In this document: piece after piece, positions 1 to 12,348 of the stretch | How positions within the stretch are numbered: the stretch's first letter is position 1 | Layout of the letters: every line of letters starts with the position of its first letter | NCBI GenBank assembly: GCA_951230915.1 | Contig: OX579638.1 | Coordinates: 7,024,696-7,088,695, forward strand | Source of the DNA: Antitrichia curtipendula | Taxonomy: Eukaryota; Streptophyta; Bryopsida; Hypnales; Leucodontaceae | Reading direction: 5' to 3' | DNA length: 64,000 nucleotides | The notes under the pieces: generated by a model | Databases searched by the model: none | Told to the model about the DNA's origin: nothing | Seen by the model: only the letters and a program-made list of their open reading frames with translations | Made by a program: the position numbers and the translations under genes

Positions 1-1232
1 TGTACCCCGCCCCGCCTGTCACCAAAATGCATCTCTCTGGATGCGGACCTCCGTTCACCGTCATCTTCGTAGATAAAGAATTCACAATCCAATCAACACC
101 CTAGTCTCGATCTTCTGGCAACCGCAAATCGCCGTGACCTATTTGATTCCAGCGCTTAATCTAACCTACTAGTTCTTACTTGCTTGACAAATCAGACGTA
201 ATAGTTGTCATTCACGCACCAAAACGTAATGCCTAAGTATCGATATTCAAAATATACGAGCACAAACAAAACTCTGCTGGCCAAACCAGACGCGGTAAAA
301 CCGTATTCAGGAGCGAAACCGTGGTGCTCATGCTGCTATATACTCGTAAATCTGATACAAAAGCATAGATCTCGAACATCAGAGTTGTGTTCTGCAGCCT
401 TCCGACTCTCCTCCTCCAATCTGCTCTCGTACATCCGCAAGAACAAAATATACTCTCTCCTTCTCAACACGTCTTTGAAAAAAAAGCTAGCTGTAGCGCC
501 TATTTCCTCGCAAATCTAAAAAGCACAGATCTCAAGATCAGAGCTCTTCTCCAGCCTTCAAACTCTCATGCACCAATCTGCTGTCGTGCACACTCAAAAA
601 CAAATACTCTTAGCACGCCATGGCAAGAAAGTTGCAAGCTACATCAAGGCGCAAGTGTGGTCCACCTGGTTCTGAGTCCAAAAATCGACCTGCATTCCCC
701 TATTCCGGGTTTTAATAAAAAAAACGACAATGGGACTGACGGAATTCCAAATGCACTCCCTCAAATCCCGCACGCGGTTTGCAACACCTCAAACCCCCGA
801 GGGCCGGAACAGAGCAACAAAATCTCAGACAAAGAAATAAGTCGCGGAATCATGCGCCGCACAGATGGTCACGCGAGGGACGTGACGGTGAGTGAGCGAG
901 AGAGGCTGGATCTGGCTAGACGAATTTGTTGACTGTCAAGTGCGATGGTGTTAATCTTTGTAAGGGCTTGGTGTGAAGCTCCGCCACACACTCACCACGA
1001 CACCAGTCACAGAGGTCGTGCCACTCAAGGAAAGGGAAGGAAACACCGTCATGATTGGGCCGGGTCCGGGTGGGCCCGGCCCATCGCGCATGGCCATTCA
1101 GTTTGGCTTTGGGACCGGCCCGACCCGCCATCCCCATAAACCCGGGTTGAGACCCCACTGTGGCTCCCCAGTCACTCTCATGGCGGCCAGGGAGTTCACT
1201 TTCAATTTTCCAAGGGACTGTACACTTAGGGC
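1..1232. other. Intergenic, no gene recognised
   Basis: No reading frame here resembles a known protein. The longest open frame (387-932, 181 codons) has no recognisable domain and crosses a duplicated segment, so I do not call it a gene. A degenerate direct duplication is visible: about 358-475 resembles about 521-624 (both contain agatctc, cagcctt, caatctgct and acaaaatac-like words in the same order). A strongly GC-rich, near-palindromic stretch lies at about 1057-1082. Confidence 0.5.
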
Positions 1233-1621
1233 AGGGAGGATTGACACCTCTGAGGTAACAGGCTCGAAAATCAATCGGCTCGAAAATCGTCCGCCTCATC
1301 AAATGTACATTGTGTGTACATGTTGCTTTTTTATAGCCTTCAGCAATGTACGAATAATGTACATTTTAGGAGGTGGGCGATTTTAGAGCCCTATGCCATT
1401 TCAACTTCAAAATTTTATAACTAATTCCACAAAGCTCCAAAAATTATGAAACCACTTGATGTAGATGCCAATTCCAGTTGTCTTTCAAGGAAAATTTACT
1501 GAAAATTATTTCAAGAAGCTTCACCTCCCCAAAATTCAGTTTCAGCTCTTCGGTGGGCGATTTCTAGACCTGTTACCTTATTGCCCCATGTTTTAACCCT
1601 ACAGAGGTGTCAATCCTCCCT
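1233..1621. mobile_element. 389-bp MITE-like element with 20-bp perfect terminal inverted repeats
   Basis: The left end (1233-1252) and right end (1602-1621) are exact reverse complements over 20 bp (agggaggattgacacctctg). Just inside lies a second imperfect inverted repeat, aggtaacaggctcgaaaatc on the left against gatttctagacctgttacct on the right. The inner right half (about 1440-1580) resembles the end of the 409-bp MITE family seen at 3281, 23580 and 28456. No coding capacity. No clear target-site duplication could be fixed. Confidence 0.75.
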
Positions 1622-3280
1622 AGCCATACACTTACGGTCACTTTACTCTAGAGGTTGGGCCAATTTTTCTTGAGGCCAATTCAGTTGCACAAAATTTCAA
1701 CCCTTTTGCATTGGAGGTAGTCCTCAACTACTCATTAGAATAAGCTTATAAATAGGGCCAATTCTTGCATATGTTAAGCCTTAAAAGATGAGCTAGTCAC
1801 CGTGGAAATAATCTATTTTGGGTACTGTGTGAATTGTCCAACAAATTTGGTTTGTTGAAAAAATAATATTTTATAACAAATTAAAAAAATTAATTGAAAT
1901 CTGACATTGGCCCCTAGGCCAAGAATTGGTCTCCTATTTTTGTTTCACCCAATTCAACAAGCTCGGGCCATGTCGGATCACATTATTTTTGAATAAAAAG
2001 ATTCATTCTACCTAATCTCTAAGTGTAAAGGGGTTGGGATCAATTTTAGGATTTGGTCCAATCACAAGTGAGGATTTTTGGCCTCTAACACACTAAATTG
2101 GCTTGGCCTTTAGGTGTAAAGCGTTTCTTAGTGTTACTTGCAATCTTAACTGGGATAATGGAGCTACTTTGTTTCCATCCAAAATTTAGTTATGCAAAGC
2201 TTGCACAAAAAATCATTTATTCTTTTAAATTTATGTACATTCATCCAATGTGGTGATTTCATAACGCGTTAGAAATTTATTGGTAAATTCTACCACTCAA
2301 ATATGGAGAATGTTTCTCAAAATATTCTATATTTTTTTCAAAAATTGAAGAATATTTTCAATGCAAAGAAAATGCATGTCATTGTCCCTCATCATGAAGA
2401 ATGGAGGGAAAATGTAATTGAGGGGTAAAATCCTTGTAAGAGCAAGGGGTAAAGGATAAATCATACATTTACTCAATGACGTTTGTCCACCTACAATTTT
2501 TATGATGAAGTTGGTGAAAATAAAAAAGGTTTTATAAAAATGTACCATGTGGTTAAAAAGTATAATATCTAAAGATGATTATTAATTGTTAAAATGTATG
2601 AAAATTTTCAATTTTATATCTAATAGTTATTCTTAAATTCAAATTCATTCAAAATTTTTAATGATATAAATAAAGAATTTCAAATTTTCAATTACTTTTA
2701 TATTATTAAAGAATAACTATTGTATAAACATTGAGATTATTGTATTGGAATTGTAAAGTTGTTACAGAGTTGTAGTTGTGATCTTCACAGAGAGAACTAC
2801 CGCTTTGGAAGGGCAAATGAGCTCTTAGTTACATGCATGTTGTCAAATTTTCAGAGCTTGAAAAATTAAAGTTGTTCAATCTAATGTATCTACAATTTCA
2901 AATATTGATATAATATATTAAAAATATGCAATTACAATATATCAAATTAGATTGGATTTATGCACATGCAGTAAGTATTAGGACCTCAAGAATACATTTA
3001 TACCAAATGGTCATATCATACATTTAAATAGGAACAAAACAAACCTCACCTTTCAAAATCAAAGGTTTGAGAACATTAACTCCAATCTAAAAGATCAATG
3101 TAGATGAAGTATATGTTAGAAATGATTCAACTATCTAAGTTTTATGGACCTACGTGGTGAATATTATCCTTGATGCTTCCATTAGGAGGCAGATCCTAGA
3201 AACAACCAGTATGCCCCTTCCCATAATAAATTCGTAAATTCCCATACGCCAACAAGGTCGTTTGTTTTTCTACTATATTA
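1622..3280. other. AT-rich intergenic DNA
   Basis: I see no coding region, RNA gene or well-bounded repeat. The sequence is AT-rich with frequent A and T runs and only short chance reading frames. Confidence 0.5.
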
Positions 3281-3690
3281 AGGAAGTATGCTCTAAAAGC
3301 GACCCTTTAAGGCCTGGTCTGCCTTTTCCATAGGTTTCCATGGACAAAATTATTTTTAGGTGATTTCTAGAAGAAGAAAAATTAGAACTGGAACCTAATA
3401 CAAGTGGTTTTGTATTTTTCCAAGCATTTTTGAATTATTTATAAATTTCCAAAGCTTTGGGGCATAGACACCTATTTGTGACCATAGGTGTCTCAAAATC
3501 CATCCACTTGCAACTTGTAAAGAGATGTGAGGAAACTGAAGACAATAATTGGCTCTTGCAAGAGAAAAATAAATTTTCCTTGATTCATTCAATTGCTAAA
3601 GTGGTTCATTTAAGGATCACTTCATCTCCATTCTCTAGCTAATAATAGGGGCAATTTGAAGGAGAGGGGCGGTTTTATAGTATACTACTT
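3281..3690. mobile_element. MITE, 409-bp family, copy A
   Basis: This is a 410-bp element flanked by TA on both sides. Its termini read aggaagtatgctctaaaa and ttttatagtatactactt, which are inverted repeats. Internal words are shared with copies at 23580-23988 (opposite orientation) and 28456-28863 (same orientation), for example the stretch around ccatccacttgcaactt and the genomic block 'aagtggtttt'. The TA flank and lack of coding capacity fit a Tc1/mariner-type non-autonomous element, but the superfamily is an inference. Confidence 0.8.
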
Positions 3691-3875
3691 TAGATGGACT
3701 ACAATGGTCAGTACCCCACCAATACTTGGGTTTGAATTAATGACCACTTAATTGGTGTATTAAGGTTAAAGCTATTGAGTCAAGGCTGCAAGTGCTTTGC
3801 TAAAAGGTTCAAAATATGTACCTATCTTCTTCTTCAATTTCAATACTAGATCTCTACTGAACTTGGAGAGGGGTG

Positions 3876-3911
<36 letters not shown>

Positions 3912-4544
3912 GAAATAGAGGTTGTTCTAGCCCCTTGATCCTAATCCCTAATGATCCCTTCACCTACAAAAAACAAAATTCTCACTTACAACAACTTGTT
4001 CTAAACATAATGCAAAGTTCTTTTAGAATGATTGTGTGTATGTGTCAATGATTGGATCTTTTAGCTAAATTGTTAAAGTATATATATTTTAAATTGAACT
4101 TGAACTTGAAAAAATTCAACCAATTCCAAGATTATAATGCTTAAATTTTTTTTTAAACAAGATTTATAAGTCTTTTCCAAGGGTGCAATTTGTCTCTTAA
4201 GATTTTTGGAAAAAAAATGAATGTAGTCCACAACTTGAGTCTCAACTTTAGCAAATTAGCACTATGTTGGAGAATTGACTTGAAAATTTATGAAAAAGAT
4301 TGTAACTAAAAAAAGTTAATTTTCATTATTTGTAAAAATATTATGTATATTGAGATACCAGATGCTAGAAGAAACAAAATTGCTAACAAATTTTACACGG
4401 AATTGAATTATATTAATTCCAAGTGTAAAATATTTTATTAAGTTATATAAACCTTATGAACCATTTCTTTTTAAATCTCTAAAAAAATTGAACTCAAAAT
4501 GACATGTAGATTATAATCTTACCTTCCTACAAAACAAAAGCCTT
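3691..4544. repeat. AT-rich intergenic DNA with a (TAA)n microsatellite
   Basis: A perfect TAA/AAT trinucleotide run of about 12 units occupies roughly 3876-3911. Open frames across it encode poly-Asn on one strand and poly-Leu on the other and are artefacts of the repeat. Nothing else is recognised. Confidence 0.7.
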
Positions 4545-5681
4545 CATATTGTAGACATTAGATGAGATTTTGGAGTCTTGAAGGATTGTGAGTTCTTGCA
4601 CTGTTGGGAACACAAGAATTGTGCCAAATTAGCCCAAAATCAACAGTTTGATGTGGCAGAACGATTGTTACATCTGATTTTTTTTAATTTAAAAAAAAAA
4701 TCTTATTATTATTAGTTTAGTTTAGTTTAGTTTTCTTAATATATTTTAATTATGGACAGTAATGGTTGGTTCCTAGCATTGGGGACAGGCCTAAAACAGC
4801 CCACCACAAGAGCTAAAAAACATCTAATGGTAATTCATTATTATATAATATATCAACGGATTTTTTAGTTGTATATAAAGACATATTATTTGTAAGATTA
4901 CATTCAAAAATTTTAAAGTACTATTTATAATTTCTTGAAAAACATATTAAAAACATTCAAACCTTTATAACTTTTACAATATTTATCAAAATTTCATGAA
5001 ACAAAGCTTCTGACATAGACTATATTTCATAGAAGTTGCACTAGAATTCTCAAAACTCTAATAGAAAACCATGATGCTTTAAGGCTTGCCCGAAATCAAC
5101 AAAAGACCAAAATTAATTGTCTTTTAAAGTCCTTATGAATTAAAATAGTTTATTTATTTCTCTCAAAGACAACATGTGCCCTTTGTGAAGTTATTCATAT
5201 AAAAGGCACTGAAGGTAGCAACGGTGCTTGTATGTGAGGCAAAGAATGTGAGCTTGTAAGCATTGTGCCTACAATATAGGTACCTATAATATAGATATCA
5301 CACAATGTAGAAGGTGTATGTATCATAAACACCTATAATATGGATATTTATAACATATATACCCTATAATCATAGACGGATTCTATAGTATATACACCTA
5401 TAACATAGGTGTGTATTCTAGGCTCATGGGCTCACACTCCTATATTCACATAATAGCAACCCTCCCGAAGGTAGCAAGAACATTATGTATATTGAACATT
5501 TTTGCTTATATATTGGTGTGCAAACAAACTATTTACATTTTTTTAATCTAATGAATCATAAAAGTTCATCATTTATATATTCAAGTATTGCTTTAGATGA
5601 ATGAAGATATTTGGACAAAACAATGGCACAAAACGCTTTGTTCATCATCTAGAATATGAATGTTGGAGGGCAAAAGGCGAG

Positions 5682-6579
5682 TAAATCCTAAAGTCCCTTT
5701 GTCCTTTTAGGAGAAAAAAATAGATTTTGGGTGGGCTCATGTAGTCTCCATGTTTATCATGATTTTTTGGAACTTTCTGTGAAGATAGATAAACACATTA
5801 GCTTTATGGGAATACAATATTTACTTCAATTAAGGCTTGGGAGCCAAAATTATGGCACAATAAGTTCAAAGTTTAGTTTGGTAGGCAAGAAATAAAAACT
5901 AACAAAAAAATTTAGTCACGAATTTAAAAACTTGTTCTTATAGATTGTATTTTAAATTGTATAGGAAGCTTTTATTCATTTCATTTAATTAGTAATGTGA
6001 AAGCTATGGGCAATCTTGTTTTTTGAACAATTAGAGCATTTTTTAGAAAAAATAACTTGTAGGATTCATTTCTAATTCAATTTTTTCAATCTAAAATAAA
6101 TAAATGCATAAGGTTCAGATCTCTTGGTAGAATAATCTCACTGTTGAGATTAGTGTGTTTCAATTTCATTTTAGAGCTCTTAATGGTTTAGTTTTGTTTC
6201 CTTCAATCTTGAATCTACTTCTACTTAACGATTTTTAATGATTAAAAATTAAAAGCTTTCTAAGAAAATTCTAGGTCCCTCAACTCAATTCTTCAACACA
6301 AAAAAAAATTAGAAATTCAAAATCTAGAGTGCAAAAATTTGAAGTAAAAATATCCAATCAAGAAAGGTGCAAAAAATTTGTTTTCTTTACTTTATTTGCA
6401 ATCTATGTAGTCAAAAATTTGAAATTTCTACCACACATTTTTACACTAGTCTAGTGCAAGATTCTATGGCTAGATGTGCAAAAATAACAAAAAAAATTCT
6501 AACTATTTTTTGCTCTTTGCAGTAGAAATGGCAGTTTTGAGTGTTGGGTGGGAAAAGGTCTAAGGACTTCACAAGTTAA
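5682..6579 (-). mobile_element. TTAA-type TIR element, copy 1 (diverged)
   Basis: The start (taaatcctaaagtccctt) and end (near aaggacttcacaagttaa) are weak matches to the TIR of the family best seen at 26260 and 58314. Internal agreement is better: tgggcaatcttgtttttt and the word aaatggcagttttgagtgtt are shared with 26260-26767. It lies inside the long-TIR element. No coding capacity. Confidence 0.5.
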
Positions 6580-6790
6580 TCAATTTGTATAGACACAACA
6601 TTCTTGAATTTCAAGGGAGGGGCCCCCTTTGTTTCCCGTGAATCAAGGCCTTTTTCTTATTGTACAAAATCTTGAATACAGATTTGCCTGTGAATTATGG
6701 GCCATTGGAACACTAATTATTCTTGTTTACTTTGGCATTCTTCGAGAATCGTTGGAAATCACTGCATGCCGGTTGAACTGAATGGGAGTT

Positions 6791-7121
6791 TTAGTTTCCG
6801 TCCATCCCCAGTGACGGTGTCCGTCCGTCCGTCCGTCCGTTAAAGTGCCCACTGCGTGTCATGTCCCAAGCGGAGCTTACCGGTCTCTCCACTGATTGAG
6901 GAGAGTCAGGCGCAGGCCCTTCCTGACGGAAGCCTTGGAAGGGACTCGGAGTCGCCACTTCCATAGCTGCATTCTTCCGAGACTTCCGTCCTTGCTGAAA
7001 GCGCTTCGGGACAGTCTTCTTCTTCTTTTTCTTCTCTGCTGTGGTGGTTGAGCTGTCCCCTGCCATTGGTTGCAATCATAAGATAATCAAACGAGGACTT
7101 GAGGGAAATAGAAGTTGACAA
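6791..7121 (-). other. GC-rich open frames, possible captured gene fragment
   Basis: The minus strand shows a compositionally distinct island. One frame starts at 7075 or at the next in-frame ATG (7066, MAGDSSTTTAEKK) and encodes a short Lys/Arg-rich segment (KKKKKKTVPKRFQQGRKSRK) followed by a Pro/Ser-rich stretch. A plausible 5' splice site (gtaagctcc) follows GAGAGACCG at about 6880. It could be the first exon of a basic protein picked up by the surrounding long-TIR element. No family is recognised and it may be non-coding. A (GTCC)n-type run lies at about 6820-6840. Confidence 0.3.
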
Positions 7122-7768
7122 GGGAGGCAGGAAGCGACGACAAACTCAGGGGTATATGTATGGTAACTTTTATGGCATGCCATTATTTCCGACATTGGGC
7201 ATTCAGCCATCAAGGGTGGTTATACGGAGTAATAAATACCATATATACATACAAAAAAAAACACTTCGGCCCTTTTGGTAGGGTTGGTGTTGGCGTAAAT
7301 CAAGGTTTGCCCCCCCACGCCATTTTTTTACTACACGGACGGTGCCTACAATTTACTATTATTAGACTAGTCAAATTTGCATATTTTTGTGTTGGCCAGG
7401 AAAAATAGGTTCCGACGTACTAAAGAATGCAATCTTTGGATAATGTATGCAAAAGTTATGAATGATAAAGTGTTTTGGAGGTAGAAGTTTTGAGATGGAT
7501 TATTCATTAGATGTTTTTCAGTTCCATTGGAGGGCCATTTTTGGGCTTGTTCACAGTGCTGGAAACCGGCCATTGTTGCCCAAATTTTTATTTATTTTTA
7601 AATATGTGTATTTTTTAATTTAAAATTTATATAATGTGACGGGAGGTCTGCCACATCATGTTGCTGATTTCGGAATGATTTGGCACAATTCCCATGTTTC
7701 CAATAGTCCAAGAACAACCCTTTAGAACCTCAAAATCTCATCAAATGTTTTCTACATAGGTACATATC

Positions 7769-10700
7769 AAATTTGAAGATGTACAATGAGTGATGATGGC
7801 GATTTTGGATCAATGTGCATTTGGGGGAGACTACTTGAAAAAATTGATTATATCATATCCCATCCAAAATCACAAATCAGTAATATTACATAAAGTAGGA
7901 GACCCTATTTGCTCCACGATTCAAGAAGCCCCTCTATTTGAATCACTTTGTATTAGTATTTTACGTTCAAATTTTCAAATGTAATATATTAATACATAGC
8001 GGCCATCAAGTGGCGCAAATAGCCACATGGTACAAATAGAATCTCCTACCTTACCTCAGTTAAGAAGGAAGCTTTATTGTTTCCATCAAGTTCAACATAG
8101 ACAATTTTTTTGCAATTTGATACAATAATGGCCATCAAATTTGGTTAAGGTTTCAAATGTTGGTTTGTTCAAGTTGTCAATTTAATCTTGAAATGACACT
8201 TCAAGCCCTTCATGCTAAGTTAATTAGGGAATAAATGAAATTGCGGTTACTATGGTCAACAAAGCTTTAATTAGGTGGGTTCATTTATATATTGTTTGAG
8301 TGAGGAATCTAATGGCAATTGTCACACAACAAATTTCAAAAATTTCAACAAATGCAAAGGAAATTAGAGGATGCTGAAGAGGGGGAGAATTTCTTTCTAA
8401 GTAAACTGAAGAAAGAAGTCTCGTTGAAGGAATGTATATCTTGAGTGGTCTATTGCAAGGTTCTATGCAAATCTCAAAGATTATTTGTCAATGTTCTATA
8501 GGCTACCTCCTTGGGAATGAAATTGCCATGTAAAGGTTAAAATTAAAGAATTACGGTTGTCACTTTCATGTTCTAAGAGGTTCAGTTGTATGAGGCAAGA
8601 GAAGGGAGGTTTAAAAAAAATAAAATAATAAGAGTCAATTCAAGAAGATAGTCAAATATTATATCCCTTGGTTGGTTTTATGAAAATCTAGATTTTGCTT
8701 GTGTGTTTGACCTTCCTCAAACTTTGCTTTGAAAAAACCACTAGCCTCTCTACATTGGCTAGTATTATTAGTATATGTTACATAATGAGCTTATACATAG
8801 GTTTACCTTTTACAAGGGAGAGGGTTCTTTCCAATGATATTTGTAAAGATTCTTCAAGATGAATAATACTAATATTCAAACATGAAAAAAATCCTCATTT
8901 ATAAAAAAATTTAACCATATGTAAGTTATTTTTATAATACACACTAAAAGACAAAATTAGTGTAGTTTTGAGGTCTATTGATATTGATGATAACTTACAA
9001 AATAAATGATTTGCAGTCACTTATTGGAGCTGACTTAATTGAAAGCCCTTTGATTTAAGGTTCTACACCACAATTCACATGAAAATGGAAGAAAGTATAC
9101 AAATTATATTATTTTCTTTGGAATATACAAAAAAATTAAAGTTACTTACCTACTACCATTAGTGTTTAAACAATATAAATACCTTGAAAAATATGTTAAT
9201 GGTCACAAATACTTTTCATAGGAAATAAGATTATAGTGTAGAAAAATGCAATTGAAACAATGTATTTCAATAAAAAGTGTCTTTGTCTCTTTAAGCTTTG
9301 GACAAAATTAGATATGGAATGAAAATATGAAGTCATTCAAAAAAAATAAAACAAAAATAATTAATCTTTAACAACTTGATGGAGAAAATATTTTACCAAA
9401 GAATTTATAGAATTCTTTTTTCCAAATGTTTAGAAATGTGGACACATAAGAACGTTCTTTATAACCTTGTGGAGGAAAAGATAATTTTTTTAAGAATCCC
9501 CTTGATATAGAAGTGAAACCTTTGCAGAGGAACATAGTCTTCGTTTATTCTAGTGAAAATCATCATTTAGAATATTTTATAATACTAAAATCACCTAAAA
9601 TCTAAAGTGCAATAATAAAGAAATTGAATAATAAGTAGTAATTTATTTTTTAATAGAAATTACACAAAAATATTTATTGCCTTTGACTATGCACTATTTC
9701 CCTTCAATATGAATTTCAAGGGTAACAAATAAAATTCCTAAAAGTTATCCCAAATTTTATATTGATTTTTTAATAAAAAAAAATGCCAAAGTAATACAAG
9801 TGGTATTTGCATTTATCATGTAGTTTTTTTTGGTGGAAAATCTTTATTCCTGTAGTTAAAGTCACTAGAAAAATAATTACGATCTTCTATCAATTTGAGG
9901 TAAGATTTGAAATAATGTAAGCATCTACTTGTGCTTGAAGTATGAATAATGTTGTCAATAAGCTATAAGATTTTCTAAATTAGGTGAATGTTGTCCAGTA
10001 GTTGAACAAAAGGAAAAAACGAAGAGGCGTAGACAATAGAGTTATTCGTGAAGTCATCCCTAGTTTGGTACCCAGTTTTAAACAAGCTCTTATACAAATT
10101 GGTGAAAGGAGGTAAAGCAACCCATATGGGATATGTAAATGGTTGGAGTTGTAAGTAACTTGTAAGAGCTTGGAGGAGCTCAATCTTAAAATAAACCCAT
10201 ATCCTTTGAGAGTTCATGAAGAACACTGGATTTCATTATAAAAACAACCTCTCCACCCTCCAGTCTCACAAATTGTCAATGTACAATTTCTTCGACAGGG
10301 AAAGTCAGGTCCAAAATTTTTTAAGCACCATTTCGATGCAAAAGAAAGTTTGGTCCCAAGTTTTGTTTTGCTAGTGTTGATTGCGCGAGCTTTTTACTTT
10401 TTCACCTGCTTCTTTACATAAAGCAGGGGTTCAAACCCCAATTTTACCTCTAAACTCAGGTTTACTTTACGAATAACTCTAATGTAATAAGTGAACTTTA
10501 GAAAAGAAATCACTTCAAAAAATTTGTCTTGTGAACATTGTATAGATTGATTGTGTAGTAATTGATATTTTCAAGTCACTACTATAGGAGTGAGTCAAGT
10601 TCATCACTTTTGTGACAAACAAACTATTAATTTATTTGAATAAAGTCTTTTCATCAAGCTTATTAGATAATGTATAAAAAAATTCATTAGTAGTTGAAAA

Positions 10701-11645
10701 TACATGAGTTTTGATTTTGAGAGAGTTCATCCTTAAGAATGAGACTATTACGGGTGATGCTACATATTTTCAAATTTCTGAACATTTTATAATTTATTTT
10801 AGACCAACGTGGGCCATAGAGAGAGATTAGAGAGATTGAGTTGAACTCCAAATCATGTTTTATGATTGGCGTACATTATGAGTCTGTTCATTCAAGGTTC
10901 CAGTTCATTCAAGGTTCCACAAGTGACTCCAATAAGTCATTACGACACTTCTACGCTACTTAAAATTGCACATAACTTATCCAATTGCAGCTTCACTCAC
11001 AATTCTGTACAAAACATTATCAGAACCATTATCAGAACCATTATCAGAAGTAGGTGCTGTAACTGAAGGTTACCCCCCCCCTGCACAATAGCCCTTTACA
11101 GCTACAGTACCTGGTTGCGCAGAATGGAAATGAATTGTAACTAAAGTTTGCTGACAAGCCGACAAAGCACAACGTGGTTCGGTGAATTCGGTGCAGTGAT
11201 TTCCTTTTCATATTTCCGTGGCAACCATTTCTCCTACTTTATTGCGGTCAACTCACTTTCGCCAACTGCATGTGCACGTTTGGGAGACTTTATAAGTAAA
11301 GCTCCACCAAAAGATCTCTGCTTTGCATGATCGAACGTCACCGCTTTCCTTCCTTGAATCTCGAAATCTCCTTCACAGTTCAATATCTCCCAAGCCAATC
11401 ACGTAACTTGGAACCAAAACTGTATCAAGTACTCCGTAGATCCCTAAATTATCGAAAATTTGAATAATTGGTTCTGAGCGTGTCACACGCAGCCTTGACA
11501 GTATTGATGAATTTCTCTTTGATTTGGGACTGTTATTGACACTGGAGCTTGGAATTTGAAAGAAGAGAATCTCCAAGAGACTAGGGAGGCAGTCTTCAAA
11601 GACAGTAGTATTACAACCCCATTACAACCCCCATCAGAAAGGACT
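7769..11645. other. AT-rich intergenic DNA
   Basis: No gene recognised over this stretch. Short local features: a small hairpin followed by a T-loop-like GGGGTTCAAACCCC-type motif at 10424-10440, which does not extend to a foldable tRNA; two adjacent copies of cattcaaggttcca near 10890-10918; and three copies of a 12-bp unit (gaaccattatca) at about 11019-11050. From about 11100 base composition becomes less AT-rich toward the inverted duplication. Confidence 0.5.
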
Positions 11646-11905
11646 CGTGTAAAATACATGCCGACTTAATTAACCAAAAGTATAAACCCGTCCTCTTAAC
11701 TGATGAAGGATCTCTGTTTTGTGTCGAAACATTATGACCAATTGAGAGTGAAGAACCCGCCGATGACGTAATACCCCCAGGACTACTTCGGCCAAACCCT
11801 ACTATTTCCAGAAGTAAACCCTATATTTCATAGGACCAATTTTGCACCCATCCAGATACTTCTATCTCCATTCGAATTGTGTCACCAAAAGAAAAACATC
11901 AATAC

Positions 11906-12348
11906 CGCAGGAATATGTCGAACGCAGGTAAGATCTAGAGGGGATCCGAATATAGTAGGCGCCTTTCAGACAGCCCCAACCCAGCTGGTAAGGGGTGATT
12001 CTTAAAGGTCAAGATCTTCGGTGATTCCATCAACCCAGCGCTATGAAACAAGTTTTCTGCAAGTTTCTTCTTGTACTCTTCCTGCTCAAGAAACAGAAAA
12101 CGCTCTAAAAAACGTGCATCAAAGGTAAAGGACATCCAATGTCACTCTCTCGAAATCCAGTATTGATCGTAAAGATATTCGCTTTGCAGTTGATATACAC
12201 CAATGCTGGTGGGCCTGGCTTATAAACAGAGTTCCAACCTTAAGGGGTGAGACGACTTTTAAATTGGAAATGGTGTTCTCCTTGCAGTCCCGCATCAGAT
12301 TGAAGTGAGCAATATCAATATCCATGGCACCTCGGTTTGGAATAAACC
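11906..12348 (-). pseudogene. CDC20 5'-end pseudogene (inverted partial duplicate)
   Basis: This is an inverted copy of exons 1 and 2 of the intact CDC20 gene at 17.5 kb. Exon 1 copy: 12325-12239 from ATG, with the C-box reading NRFIPNR just upstream (about 12348-12328; DRFIPNR in the intact gene) and a KEN box (CKEN) downstream. Exon 2 copy: 12081-11906, encoding [12 protein letters not shown] and the FKNHPLP segment. The exon 2 copy is 10 bp shorter than its partner because a segment equivalent to about 17929-17938 is missing, which shifts the frame into a stop. No exons for the WD40 propeller are present. An expressed product could at most be a short N-terminal CDC20 fragment carrying a C-box/KEN-like region. 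Confidence 0.88.

Larger units (their letters stand above)
4545..7768. mobile_element. Long-TIR element of about 3.2 kb (MULE/Pack-MULE-like or foldback)
   Basis: Two diverged arms of about 290-300 bp face each other: about 4545-4835 and, as reverse complement, about 7495-7768. Shared blocks in order from the outside are gatgagatttt(g), aattgtgccaaatt, atgtggcaga, a stretch like ggtt(g/t)cctagcattg, and aaaaacatctaatg. The interior is mostly AT-rich, but 6770-7130 is GC-rich. Long TIRs enclosing a GC-rich, gene-like fragment recall plant Mutator-like Pack-MULEs. No transposase and no target-site duplication were found, and the outer ends are approximate. The interior also holds one copy of the TTAA-flanked TIR family (about 5682-6579), presumably a nested insertion. 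Confidence 0.6.

Noticed and set aside
387..932. 181-codon open frame at the left edge
   Set aside because: No recognisable domain, low-complexity Ser/His/Lys composition, and it crosses a duplicated non-coding block.
916..1386. Overlapping frames on both strands in a GC-rich patch
   Set aside because: GC-rich, stop-poor DNA gives open frames on both strands; no family similarity, and part lies in a MITE.
3772..4051. Open frames with poly-Asn or poly-Leu
   Set aside because: Produced by the (TAA)n microsatellite.
10400..10442. tRNA-like T-arm (GGGGTTCAAACCCC) next to a small hairpin
   Set aside because: The adjoining hairpin overlaps the T-stem, and no D-arm or acceptor stem can be paired.
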